NCBI GenBank assembly: GCA_964526045.1
Contig: CAZGIF010000007.1
Location: forward strand, 1-64,000
From: CAZGIF01 sp964526045
GTDB lineage: Bacteria > Patescibacteriota > Gracilibacteria > Absconditabacterales > Absconditicoccaceae
Reading direction: 5' to 3'
DNA: 64,000 nucleotides
Shown: positions 31,993-43,160 of the stretch, in pieces
Layout: each line of letters starts with the position of its first letter
How positions within the stretch are numbered: the first letter of the stretch is position 1
Translations under genes and position numbers: made by a program
The notes under the pieces: model-generated
What the model was told of the DNA's origin: nothing
What the model saw: only the letters and a program-made list of their open reading frames with translations
The model's database searches: none

Positions 31993-33615
31993 CTAAAGTT
32001 TTTGTATTAGGTAACTGTCAATCATAAGAAAATCAATATCGTTTTTTAAAAAAAATAAAATTGCATCTTCTATTGTTCAAACAATTGGTTCTCAGTTATC
32101 ATTTAATGATGTGTTTAATAAAATTGGGACTCAAGTTATATTCTTAAATTCACTTATAAGTTTATGTAATTTTGGAGATGACTCTTTTGATACTGTTTGT
32201 ATTCTTCAAGTTCAATCATGGTGTACTACGGCTGGTATATCTTTTTGTTTATCCTTTTTAATCATTTCAATTAGTAACATATATGGTGATAATATGTTTT
32301 TTTCAAAGTAATTTGAGACATCTTCTTCAAGTATTGCTGGTGCAAATGGTCTAAAATCTTCACGATGCTTAATTCTTGTGTTTATTTTATTCTTCATTTC
32401 TTTGTCTATTGGAGATGCTAGGATTGATCTATTTCATAATGCTCTTGGACCATATTCCTCTTTATCTTGAACCCACGCTATAATTTTATTTTGCGCTAAA
32501 ATTTCAGAAGTTTCTTTGAAAATATTTTCACATTTTGTATATTTAATATTTTCTCAATATATTTTTAAATATTTCTCAATATCACTATTTTTTATATTTC
32601 TTCCTAAGTAAGGATTAAATAACTCTAGTTTTCTTTCCATATTTTGAATATGATGATTTATATATTGTCCTGCTCATAAACTTAATCAAGCGTCATTTGC
32701 CGCAGGTTGAATAAAAATATTCTCAACTTCTTGAAGATTCGCCAAATAACTATTCATTATTCAATTTAATGCAACACCTCATGCTAAACATAAGTTCGTA
32801 CATTTAGTTTTTGCATAAATTGATTGGACCATGTGTTGTACTATTTCATTTGTCATTTTTTGTAAAGAGGCTACAATATCATAATGGATATTCTCTAGAC
32901 TTTCATTGTTGGTTCTACGTTTTTTCTGAGTAATTTTTTCTATTAATACTATAATGTTTTCTTTATTAAAAAACTCTCTTCTATTATTTTGAGTATCTTT
33001 TTTGTCTCATAAATGAAAAATATAACCTCAATTTTTTTCCAATAATACGAATTCCATTAGGCTGTCATAATACCTGGGTGTTCATAGTGAGCTTAGTGCC
33101 ATAGTCTTTCCTGAATATTGGTGTCAAGGAAACCCAACTATTGTATTCATTGCGTTTCGCCATCTTCACAGCGAATATTCCATTGGTATTTCTAGAACTT
33201 CTAAAATTTTGTTATTTTCTCAATATGCAATTTTACATGAAGCTCAGTCTCATTTCCCATCAATACTAATTATGTTTGAATATTTAAATTGGGATGAGTA
33301 AAAAGCTGACGCTAAATGTGCAGTATGGTGATCTACAATATATATATTCTTTTTAAATCATTCTAAATATTCTTTTATTTCTTTTCTTTTGTTTGAGACT
33401 TCAAATAAAAATTTATCAACTATCACTATTTCATCTACTTCTTTTAGATCTATTTTAATTTCTTTTAAGCAAGTAATAATATCCTGCACTGTATTAAATC
33501 ATGAGTACTTTATCCTATTAATGCGTTCTAATTGTATTGCAATATCGACATTCGTATTGTTAAATACACTTACGTTTCCATCATGAAGAAATCATGCTAA
33601 GCAAACTTTTTTTAT
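31993..33615 (-). CDS. NodU/CmcH-family O-carbamoyltransferase, no canonical start codon
   Basis: About 540 aa. The N-terminal Kae1-like domain has IVDHHTAHLASAF (metal-binding His pair), IISIDGKGDGASC and GFPGHQYSGKTMALSSLG. The C-terminal YrdC-like/carbamoyltransferase part has EYGPRALGNRSILASP, DFRPFAPAIL and GVPILLNTSLND...EPIVGTIEDA. These are family hallmarks (TobZ, CmcH, NodU), which carbamoylate hydroxyl groups of sugars, nucleosides or antibiotics. In this frame there is no ATG, GTG or TTG before the conserved KKVCLAGFLHDG; an ATG at 33623 is two bases out of frame because of an extra TA in TATATA. Confidence 0.85.
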
Positions 33616-33860
33616 ATAATCATATACAATATATTAAAATGTATGTCTTCAATTTATTTTATATTATGAATTATCTGCTGTTAAGTCAATATATTTTATG
33701 AATTTCATGTAAACATTTACTAAAAAGTAGATCTTAGTGCTTAAATTTTAATTTCTCTTTTTAATTGTTTTTTTTTACTTGATATTAATGTCATTAATTG
33801 GTATTAAGAATTACCTATACTTATCCTATTAAAATACTTTTATCCAAAAGTCGATTCTAT

Positions 33861-34907
33861 ATGCATCCATCTTCACATTCTGATTATCAAAAGCTATTTG
33901 CAATTTTTAGTGAAGAGCAACCTGATTTTATCAAGCCGTTTTTGGAAGCAGATGTTGTGTCTAGATTGGAACATATATCCCAAAGTTGTGGGTTAAATTA
34001 TACAAAACTGTATGATTTTGTATTTGGACAAACTAGACTTGAACATAGTATTGGTGTCGCTTTGATTATTCGACATTTTACAAAAGACAAAAAAGCTACG
34101 TTAGCTTGATTGTTTCATGATATATCGCATTCAGTTTTTTCTCATGTTGGTGATTTTTTGCTCTGAGATGCTCAAAACCAAGAATCATCTGAACAACACA
34201 CAACACATCTTTTACAAAATGATTATGTAATAACACATGAATTAGCAAAGTTGTGAATTTCGATACTAGAAGTTGATGATTATACGTTGTATCCTATTGC
34301 TGACAATGACTGACCACAACTTTCTGCAGATAGGTTGGAATATACGCTAAGTACTCCTATCGTGATGAATAGTCAGTCTTTGCAAGAGATTGCTGATATA
34401 TACAACAATATAATTGTCTTGGAAAACGAACATGGTATAGATGAACTATGATTTACTTCACAAGCTATGGCTGAGAAACTGGCAATTATTTCTATACAAA
34501 ACGATAGTTCTTGTTTTTCTAATCACAAAAGTGTTTTGTGAATGTCACTTATGGCAGACATGCTAAAGTATATGATGCGTCAAGATCTTGTAACTCATAT
34601 GGATTTGTATACGTTACGTGACACTGATATTTTCGCTATTATCAGATCTGAGTGAGATGAGACACTCAAAACAATGCGAAAACAAATATCGACAATCTCT
34701 AGCTACAAAATATTTGAAAATAAACCTACAACGTCAAACTTTGTTGTACATGCTAGATGCAAAAAACGCTATATAGATCCTTTGGTCAAAACGCAACAGT
34801 GAGTACAAAGAATATCAGAATTATCTGACACATTCAAAGATCTGAGAGACACTCATCTTGCGGTAAGAGATGAACGAATTGCTACAGATTTTGTGTTTGG
34901 AAAGTAG
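33861..34907 (+). CDS. HD-domain phosphohydrolase
   Basis: A 348-aa protein of the HD superfamily resembling deoxynucleotide/SAMHD1-like hydrolases. The metal ligands are H in FGQTRLEHSIGVAL, HD in LAGLFHDISHSVFSH, and a later D in QLSADRLEYTLS. It is transcribed away from the carbamoyltransferase cluster. The 245 bp between them (33616-33860) are very AT-rich and show no gene. An upstream TTG (33798) is a possible but less likely start. Confidence 0.85.
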
Positions 34908-34957
34908 AGTAGTTGTTCTGTGGTTTTACTAGCTGTTATTATTTAATATGTTGTTAT

Positions 34958-35743
34958 TTATAAACTACGATTTTCATCAAAAACTTTAACAAAAAATTCT
35001 ATAAAATAGTTGTTTAACTCTTCAAATGCTCATTGAGGTTGTGAAAATCTATGGTTTGCTCCTGCGACTATCTTGAGGGTGCAGTCTGTAATCAGTTGTT
35101 GTGTTTTGAGACTTTGTTGTACAGAAACAACTTGGTCTGCATCTCAATGTACAATCATGGTTGGAACGACAATTTGGTCTGCAAGTTTGTGTACATTATG
35201 AAACTGCATATCTTCATAAAATGAGTAGTATATTTTGTGAAATCAGTTGTTGTTTTCATACATAAAATATCATTTTTGTTTGTATTCTTGTATCCATTGA
35301 TGTCCATATGTGTCTATTGTTTTTTGTACATAATCAGATACTGGGCATTTACAAAAAAGCCCACAAATTTTGTTTCACAAAATAGCACTTGCGTTGAGTG
35401 CTGAACATCACCCAAAACTTGATCATGCAAGTCAGATGTGTGAAAATCACATAGTTTGCAAGAGAGTATGTGCGTGAATGATGCTGTCTATTGCTTTTGA
35501 AAGAGTAATATCTGCAAATTCTCACTCACTCTCTCCATGTCCAAAAAAGTCAAAACGATAGAGTGCGAATCATTTCTGTAATAGACTTTTTTCTCGAGCA
35601 AGGTTTGTTTGAGAGTCTTTACTACTTCCAAATCAACTACAAGAAATAACAAGTGGCATCAAAACTCACTCTCTGGGTTTGGATAGTATTCACGATAATA
35701 CATAGCCATCGGAGTCAGTAAAATTTATTTTTTGAGTAATCAT
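34958..35743 (-). CDS. Alpha/beta hydrolase
   Basis: A 261-aa serine hydrolase. The nucleophile elbow is GLAGSSFGGCSAL. The oxyanion region is LPLVISCSGFGSS, followed by FALYRFDFFGHGESEG. The acid lies in PTMIVHGDADQVV and the His in VAGANHRFSQ, completing a Ser-Asp-His triad. It resembles dienelactone-hydrolase/acyl-esterase types. Its start overlaps the end of the upstream APH-like gene by 19 bp, so the two are translationally coupled. Confidence 0.88.
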
Positions 35744-36603
35744 TGTGCCAAAAATTTTGTAAAAAACTGGATCTTTTCGTCGTGGTTGTATGTGTCTTCT
35801 TGCCGTTGATGTAGTGAGTATAACCAACTGTATAGATGAACATATTCTTTTGTTTTTTCGTCAAATATTTGTGGGTAGTCGGTTTGTAGTTGTGCAACTA
35901 ACATATTCATCAATTCTTGTTCATGTTTGTTGTGTGAAGCATATCGTTGTTGCTCCAAAATGAGGTGTCACTCGATACTAAGTTCTCACAAAAATCATTG
36001 CTCAAAATCTACCAACCCTGTCAGTTTCTCATCTTTTTGCAAAAAATTTTTGTGCCATATATCATTGTGTAATACTGTTTTTCAAACTGACAATGTGCTG
36101 TCTAGTTCGTGTCGATATCTTATGGCTTGATGTATGTCAACTGGTAGTGAGTGAGGGTTTTGTACTATGTTTTGCTCTTGTGCTTGCAGTTGTTTTTTTC
36201 GTGGAGAGTGTCTATGTATTGATTGTGCTGGTATCTGGTGAATTGTTTGTATGTTTTGGCTAATTGCTTGTACAAACTTTTGTTTTTGTAAAAGCGTCAT
36301 TGTAGTTCGTTGTGTGAGTATGTCTGATGTTCATTGCCGTTTTTGTAATACTAGCAGTGTGTTGTTTTGTTCATAGACAAATGCATAAGGTCAAGGAAAA
36401 TAATCTGACTCGATCAAGGATTGATAGCATATGTATTCATATTCTAGTGATTCTCTGTTTGGACTGTATTTGAAAACCATTTCATCTGTGACAAAAATAC
36501 GATTGTCGGATGTGGATTCCAAGAGAGGAGTTGCGCTTTTGTATTGCTCATAGAATATTGTTTTTTGTGCTAGGGTTTTACATATGTCTAATGCTATTTT
36601 CAT
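35725..36603 (-). CDS. APH/choline kinase-like phosphotransferase
   Basis: A 292-aa protein of the aminoglycoside phosphotransferase superfamily. The catalytic loop is TVLHNDIWHKNFL (Brenner motif H-x-D-x4-N), followed by the metal-binding LTGLVDFEQWFLGE. The N-lobe has NRIFVTDEMVFKYSPNRESLEYEY, with the ATP-binding Lys. Likely phosphorylates a small hydroxylated molecule. It overlaps the alpha/beta hydrolase gene by 19 bp and the pair forms an operon. Confidence 0.82.
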
Positions 36604-36704
36604 GTTATCTTTGTTTAGTTGGTCTAAAATTTAAAATAGTTTTTTTTGTTATAATCTGAGTATATTCTTATACTTAAGTATATATTTATTTTTGTTCAAA
36701 ACGT

Positions 36705-36914
36705 ATGGATTTTGTTGTATGAGATCAGTGTATTCAAAATGATATGATAAGTGAAGAGAAAAATGATGCATATTTGATGCAAAAAGTTTTGTATAAACAA
36801 AAAAAGATTTCTGAGCTGAAACAAAAATCTTTAGACTTTTTGAAAAAAGAAACTATTCAAGAAAAAGATACGAAAATAGTAAATTTATATTCAAAAATCG
36901 ATTGATGTGAATAA
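36705..36914 (+). CDS. Small coiled-coil protein
   Basis: A 69-aa Lys/Glu-rich, helical protein (MDFVVGDQCIQND... SKIDGCE). Its stop overlaps the start region of the next gene (ATG 36905), so the two may be coupled, or this could be the detached N-terminus of that gene. The second paralog downstream has a different, shorter N-terminus. Confidence 0.45.
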
Positions 36915-37813
36915 ATAAGCAGAGACATAGCAATGAGAATAAAAATATTCATCAAAAAACTGACCTAAACAAAAAATTATCTATGTTAGATGCTGACTAT
37001 AATGTTCTCAAATTGGAGAGAAGGCAAAGAGTTGTTGAATTTTTGGAAAAAGAGAATCCTGAACTACAAAAAATAGTTGATGTGTGTTTGGATCCAAAAT
37101 ACAAATATGCAGATCCTCTTCAAAAAGCAAAATCTATACCTTATCTAAAGGTTAAATGAGACTATTTTAGATTTAAGGATATAGATATTGCAAATATAAA
37201 AAAAGGTTTATGATGAGAATGTGCTTCAAATACTATTATGATGTTACATGATCTCCAATTAAAATGAATAGGTATGAATAAATTCGATCTTAATTTTGCT
37301 GTATGACATGATAGTTCATGGTTTGCTTCTGAGTGATCAAAACATGTTTTTGCTTTGCTAAAAGTTTGATCGAAACAAATCATATTTGATCCGAGTTTCA
37401 AAGAAATTTCTTTTTTGGAAGAGTCATGATATGAGATTAATGATCTCGAAGAAGTTAATTTGGAACAAAGGTTTTCAGAAGAATCAAGTAAACTAGTAGA
37501 TGAATCTCATAAAGTATGAAGTATGACTTTAGATTATGTCAATCAACAAATTTTTTGAGAGATAAAAGAATATCTTCCATTATGATTTATTGAAGATTGA
37601 GAATATTTAATTTTGTATTCGGTTGCTAAGGTAAACGAGAGCTTTCATACTATTGTCTTGTCTATTAGAGATGTTTTATGAAATGAGAATGTGTCTTTTT
37701 TGGATAAAGATTGAGAAAGTGTTCATCGAAAAGCTTTCGAAATAAACAAAAATGTAAATGATGTTTTAATCTGAATTTTGAGACATTTTGAGAAAAATTG
37801 AACGTTGAAATAA
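36905..37813 (+). CDS. Transglutaminase-like cysteine hydrolase, copy A
   Basis: A 302-aa protein. Residues about 100-165 fit a transglutaminase/papain-like core: Cys106 in GLGGECASNTIMMLHDL, His147 in SEGSKHVFALLKVG and Asp162 in QIIFDPSFKE, with the C-H-D order and spacing of that superfamily. The N-terminal 80 residues are charged and helical. DNA at 36932-37176 is identical to 38027-38271 in copy B. The frame ends with TAA at 37811 but continues in frame into WFCKEYCLTEV, which matches the region after the stop of copy B. The substrate is unknown. Confidence 0.62.
36932..37176. repeat. Direct repeat, copy 1 (245 bp)
   Basis: Identical by eye to 38027-38271 (offset 1095 bp). It covers codons for the N-terminal region of the transglutaminase-like gene up to the start of the divergent part. 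Confidence 0.9.
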
Positions 37814-37954
37814 ATATGGTTTTGTAAAGAATATTGCCTGACTGAAGTGATAATTCTTATTTTACATATTAAATATAGATTTCTTATCTTTTTTGACTTT
37901 AAATTTAAAATGTATTATACTTAATTAAACGATATATTTATATTTATTCTGATA

Positions 37955-38917
37955 ATGAAGTTTTTTAATTTCCCTTTGTTTAAATGATTAAAGAATAATC
38001 AATCATGATCAAAATCTGATGTTTTAAATGAGAATAAAAATATTCATCAAAAAACTGACCTAAACAAAAAATTATCTATGTTAGATGCTGACTATAATGT
38101 TCTCAAATTGGAGAGAAGGCAAAGAGTTGTTGAATTTTTGGAAAAAGAGAATCCTGAACTACAAAAAATAGTTGATGTGTGTTTGGATCCAAAATACAAA
38201 TATGCAGATCCTCTTCAAAAAGCAAAATCTATACCTTATCTAAAGGTTAAATGAGACTATTTTAGATTTAAAAATGTTGATTTTGAGAATATACAAAAAG
38301 GTTTATGATGAGAATGTGCTTCAAATGCTATTTTGATGTTACATGAGATAAGAAAACAATGATTTAATCTAGATAAATGTAATATAAAGTTTGTTGTATG
38401 ACGTGATAATTGATGGTTTGCTTCTGAGTGATCGACACATATCTTTGCTACTGTGAGTGTGTGATTAGTGCAAATAGTACTTGATCCTAGTTTCAAAGAA
38501 GTGTCTTTTTTGGGAGAGTCATGATATGTAGTTTCTGATGAATTAGATATTATTTCAACTATTAATTATGATGAAGAGCATGTGCGTGAAATATGAGATA
38601 TCACTCTAAAATGAGAAGAAAGAATAATGTTTAGCCATATAAAAGTATATCTTCCTTTGTGATTTCTGGAAGACTGAGAGTACTTGTTGTCTTATAGTGT
38701 CGCTAAAGTTGCTGATGATAACGTTAGAAAATCTTATTTTACTATTGTATTATCTGTAGCTGATATTTTATGAAATGATAATGTGTTTTTTTTGGATAAG
38801 ACATGAGAAATTATACATCAAAATCTATCAAAAATCACATTAAAAAAAGAAATTATAGATGTTGTTATGAAAATTTTGAGAGATTTTGAAAAAAATTGAA
38901 CTTTGAAATGATCTTAG
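37955..38917 (+). CDS. Transglutaminase-like cysteine hydrolase, copy B
   Basis: A 320-aa paralog of the preceding gene. After the shared N-terminus (LSMLDADYNVLKLERRQRVVEF) the sequences diverge but keep the Cys (GECASNAILML), His (STHIFATVSVG) and Asp (IVLDPSFKEVSFL) positions and the ending LGFLEDGEYLL. The N-terminal 25 residues (MKFFNFPLFKG) differ from copy A. The frame stops at TAG (38915) but reads on in frame as CKEYRLTEVLVTLCELAYLYDFYFC to 38998, and CKEYxLTEV is also present after the stop of copy A. Confidence 0.62.
38027..38271. repeat. Direct repeat, copy 2 (245 bp)
   Basis: Identical by eye to 36932-37176. The sharp switch from identity to clear divergence on the 3' side suggests recent gene conversion or a partial duplication. 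Confidence 0.9.
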
Positions 38918-39003
38918 TCTTGTAAAGAATATCGACTGACTGAAGTGTTGGTTACTCTATGCGAATTAGCGTATCTCTATGATTTTTATTTCTGTTAGTC
39001 TTT

Positions 39004-39528
39004 TTAGTACTTTTCAACCATTTCCTTAACCTTATCTAACAAAAATAAATGATGATCGTAGCATCATTCACCAAAACGTTTAGCTCATGTAGTATTTAGA
39101 CTGTCTTTTATAGCTTGCACAGTCGTTCGTATAGGTTCAAATCAAATTTCATGTTCTTCCAGTCATGTTTCACGAGTTTTAAGAGATTTCATAATAATAA
39201 GATATGGATTGACTATTCATCTAAAGTGGTTCTTTTTTTTTGGATGGTAATATCTACTGTATAAAACATCAACAATTGGTTCTATTGAAGTGAAATCATA
39301 ATATCATGTTTCTTCTTGTACTTCTCTTTTGGCGCAAATAATTGGATCTTCATTGCCGTTTTTTCATCAACATATGAGCCAGTAATCTCAAGGATTTTTC
39401 GTGTCATGAATACATCCAAACAAACCAGTATTAGGGTTGTATAATATCGCAGTGATTCAAGGAACTACAACTTCTCACTCTTGCTCTTTTTGTCCAAATT
39501 CTAGTATCTCGTGGTTAGTGTCAGTCAT
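39004..39528 (-). CDS. Nudix hydrolase
   Basis: A 174-aa protein with a Nudix box at about residues 54-76 (GGKNGNEDPIICAKREVQEETG), where the insert between the glycines and the R-E is one residue off the common spacing. The N-terminus VVVPGITAILYNPNTGLFGC forms the expected strands. It is not closely similar to the two Nudix proteins at 31.0-32.0 kb. It is convergent with the transglutaminase-like copy B. Confidence 0.83.
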
Positions 39529-39687
39529 CTTTTTTTATTAAAAAGTAAATTAGGGCATTATAATTCTTGTGTTACTTTTTATATTATAATAGCTAAGAGT
39601 TAATAAACAATAGTATATTATATATTGAAAATTTTAATTATTATTCCTATAATACATATAAGTTTTTATCGAAAAAATAATGTAATT

Positions 39688-40308
39688 ATGAATAATCATG
39701 TATACGAAATTCATACTGATCGTTTAATAATAAGATGTTACAAACCATCAGATGCTCTTTCTCTGAAAACAGCTATTGATCAAAGTCTTGATCATCTATT
39801 ACCATGGATGCCATGGGCGAAAAATGAACCTGAAGAACTTTCTCAAAAAGTAGAAAGATTAAGAAAATACAGAGGTCAATTTGATTTGGACTTAAGTTAT
39901 ACCTACTGAATATTTGAAAAAGATAATAAAACTCTTGTATGATCTTCTTGATATCATAACAGTTCTGAAACCTGATCTTTGGAAATATGATACTGGATTA
40001 GATTGTCTCATATTGGTAAATGATTTGCTACTGAAGTAACAAAGGCGCTTACTAAAACTTGATTTGAGATGCTTTCGCTTGAGTGTATACATATTCACTG
40101 TGATTCGAAAAATGAAAGAAGTGCAAATATACCTCAAAAGTTATGATTTACTAAAGAAGCAACTCTCAAGGTCAATGAGAAAGACGATAACTGAAATAGA
40201 AAAGAAAAGCTTATTTGGAAAATGTTTTCTGAAACGTATCAAAAATGTCCGTTTGAAATAAGTCTTCGTTTTTATGATGAATGTTGAGATGAGATTTTTT
40301 CTTCGTAA
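39688..40308 (+). CDS. GNAT acetyltransferase (RimJ/RimL-like)
   Basis: A 206-aa acetyltransferase. It starts VYEIHTDRLIIRCYKPSDAL and has WMPWAKNEPE, GSLEIGYWIRLSHIGKGFATEVTKALT (motif A, pyrophosphate-binding), and IHCDSKNERSANIPQKLGF (motif B). This order is typical of the RimJ/RimL N-terminal acetyltransferases. The TTG at 39625 would add a hydrophobic stretch that looks like untranslated AT-rich DNA, so the ATG at 39688 is preferred. Confidence 0.88.
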
Positions 40309-40330
40309 TGTGGTTTTGTTGTATTTCTAA

Positions 40331-41551
40331 TTAGTCAATTTTTGTTTTTTGATGAAGTTGTAGTGCGGTGTTTTGAATATTTGTGACAATTTCTTGTGTT
40401 TGAGTTTTACTCAATGATTTTAAGAAGGTGCTAATTGCTAGTTGTAGAGAGCTATCGTATTCTTCTCATTTTTGTTTAACAGATTGTAGTTCTGCTTGAG
40501 TTGCTAAACCACGTACACATTTGACATATGTTTCTGATGAAACTAATTTTGCCTGTTGTCCTATTATTATATTGATTTGTTTTATAAGTTCTCAAAATGC
40601 AGGTAATTTTTCTTTTGTAGCTACTTTTCTGATCTCTTCATAAATTATATCGTAGCTTGCTTTGTATCAAGGGTTGAAATTTTGTGGAAGTCTATCATGA
40701 AATGAATGCTTTGTATATTCATTTCCATATGCATTTTTATATAAGTTAATGACTGCTTGTTGTTGTTGCTGGTGTATTGTTGTATACAAAAATCATTCCA
40801 TACGCTGATGGAGCGTGACCAATGGTGCATGTTCTAAACTAGCAGCATCAGAGATAAATTCTTGTATATGTACACCGTTGTATGACTGTTGTTGATACTG
40901 TATTTTTTGATTTGGATTGTGTTTTTGATTGAGGATATGTAATGTTTCGTTTGCTATTACTGATTTCTTAAAATCAGATTCTTGTGTGTCGTATATGTTT
41001 TTTCGATAAAGTGCGTCATCTTGTATTTTTGCTTTATTGAGATACACACGTCATCACTGTGTCCTTGCTGCTCAAAGACGACTATCGTTAAACTCAAATA
41101 CTTCAATTTGACTGAGTCAGTTTCAAATTTTTTTTAGAAAAGAATTATCTGACACTGTCTCTGTTTGTTTCTCAATTTGTACGATCACTCATGCTACAGA
41201 GTTGCTTCTAACTTGATATAGAAAATAGTTGTTTTGTAGGAGGTCCTGTTGCACCAAAAAAAGTAATAGTGAATCTTCATATCTTGGATCTTGAGGACTT
41301 ATATTTTGAAGGTGTGGAGGCAGTGGAGTATCTTTATATGTGTTTTGTAAGTAGTCACATAATTGTTTGTTGGTTTTGATGAGTTCTATTGTTTTGGTCA
41401 AATCATTCGAACTGTTTAGATATTGTTGATATGTTGTGATACGTTTTTGAATGTTCTCGTAGTCTCAAATTTGTTCAATAATTCAAGAAAGCTTGACAAG
41501 ACTTTCTTTTGTAAGATCTTGTTCTTGTACCTCATGTCTTTCTAGATTCAT
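40331..41551 (-). CDS. Hypothetical protein
   Basis: A 406-aa hydrophilic, mostly helical protein without signal peptide or membrane segment. It is rich in Gln, Lys and Asn, with a poly-Gln stretch (HQQQQQ). A segment around FKKSVIANETLHILNQKH has some resemblance to a degenerate metallopeptidase helix, but the first His is missing. No family recognised. It is convergent with the GNAT gene, the two stops lying 22 bp apart. Confidence 0.65.
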
Positions 41552-41631
41552 GGTGTATATTATAAGTAAAGCAAATGACATATAGTATACTTCAATTGAT
41601 TTTTTTGTCAAAAAAAAACTTACTTGCAATA

Positions 41632-42276
41632 TTACCTTACAACCAGATCAATATCTTTATTTCTTAATGTCTTTTTTATTTGACGATTTTGAGCGAGATG
41701 TATCATGGCTTGTCAGATATTTACTGTTGTTGTTTTTGGAATCAAAAAAAGCACCGGTTTTAATATCGTATAAAGTATATTGACCCATCGAGTTTTGGAT
41801 TTTACTCATTTTTGTGGTAAAATCACTCAAGGTCTAAATAAATATACGTCTTTGAATCCATGGTTTTTTATCAGGTTTTCTGTTTTTCATTTTATGTTTG
41901 CTCGAGCCATAGAACTATCTTCTGTTTCGTCCGTTCATTCTCCCGAAACATAGATAAAAACAGTTTGTTCTTTGTTGTCTAGTGTGTCTATGTATGATTT
42001 GACGCTTCCATATGTGATTTCTTCATATTTTTGTTTGCTCATTCACATTGAAGAAACACCCATACACCAAAAAACGGCATCTGATCATTGCACGTAATCA
42101 GCAATTGCTTCAAAGTTTGTAAAATCTTGATGCAAAATCTCGGTTATTTTAGTATGTTGTATATCTATTGGATTTCTGTTTATCAAAAGAATTTCTGTTA
42201 TATTATTATCTTCGAGACACTCAAGCAAAACTCATTTTCCTACCATTCAGGTTGATCATGTAATTGTAACTTTCAT
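41632..42276 (-). CDS. NAD(P)-binding Rossmann-fold protein (atypical SDR/NmrA-like)
   Basis: A 214-aa protein with an N-terminal nucleotide-binding motif MKVTITGSTGMVGKGVLLECL (G-x2-G-x2-G), then ILLINRNP as beta-2 and VFWCMGVSS as beta-4. A possible active-site region IYVSGEGTDETE is followed by RPGVILPQKGVKS. It belongs with small NAD(P)H-dependent epimerase/dehydratase-like proteins. The Tyr-x3-Lys catalytic pair is not evident. It starts 12 bp after the HEMGH-protein stop, in the same operon. Confidence 0.8.
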
Positions 42277-42287
42277 TTTTTTATAAT

Positions 42288-43061
42288 TTATAAAAACATT
42301 CATTTAGGACTGTCTTGTTGTAGTTTAATAAACTTATTCTCACTATGTATAAATTTTGGATCTAATTGTTTTAGGAGTTTTGGGTCGTTTTGGTATAAAC
42401 TTTGTTTTGCCTGATATGAAAGCAATCAAAGTCGGCTTATTCTACTATCTAGTGCTCATGTTCTTATTTTATATTTTTCTTGTATTTTTTTGATAAATTT
42501 TAATCATCGAAGATGGGCATTTCTTTCTTCATCAATCATTGAAGTACTTATATCGTTACACATGATATGTCACATTTCGTGGGCAATTGCATTGAGACAC
42601 AAAGGTTGATAATTATGTTGTCTTGGTATGAATATTATATTGTCTGCAATGTCGTTTGTATGCTCATATCACAGTTGTTTCATTGTTGCTTCAAGTTGCT
42701 CTTCTGGTAGTGTTAAGGCACGTTGTTTTGTTCAACGTATATATTGCAATGGGTCGAATCATTCTATAACAAAAAAATTGATTGTATTTGTAGAGTGCTT
42801 TTCAAACTCTTTTATTAAAGATATTTTTTTTTCTCAAAAATCGAGAATCACATCGTTTTTAGATATTTTTATTGAGTATGTTTCTAATGGTTTTTCATTG
42901 GCAAGTGCCAATCATAACTCATCTTTTTTTTTGATAATCTCAGCTAATTCTTCTACAAGTATTTGTTTTGTTTTTTCCTCTATATTTTTCTTTCTTAATT
43001 TTGTTGCTATTTCCTTAACATTTACTGCTTGTTTTTTAATTTCCTCAAGATATACACTCAT
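42288..43061 (-). CDS. Putative zinc metallopeptidase (HEMGH)
   Basis: A 257-aa soluble protein with a zinc-binding helix NAIAHEMGHIMCND (H161-E-M-G-H165) preceded by a helical, Lys-rich N-terminal half. A later E in MIDEERNAHLR could be the third ligand. No signal peptide is visible, so it would act in the cytoplasm. Family not identified. Confidence 0.7.
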
Positions 43062-43160
43062 ACTGCCTTTTTATGTTAGATAAAGTTATATCTCAGTATA
43101 TCTTTTAATTAAAACTTTGCAAAAAAAACAAATAGTTTGAGTGCTAATTTGCTTCAAAAT

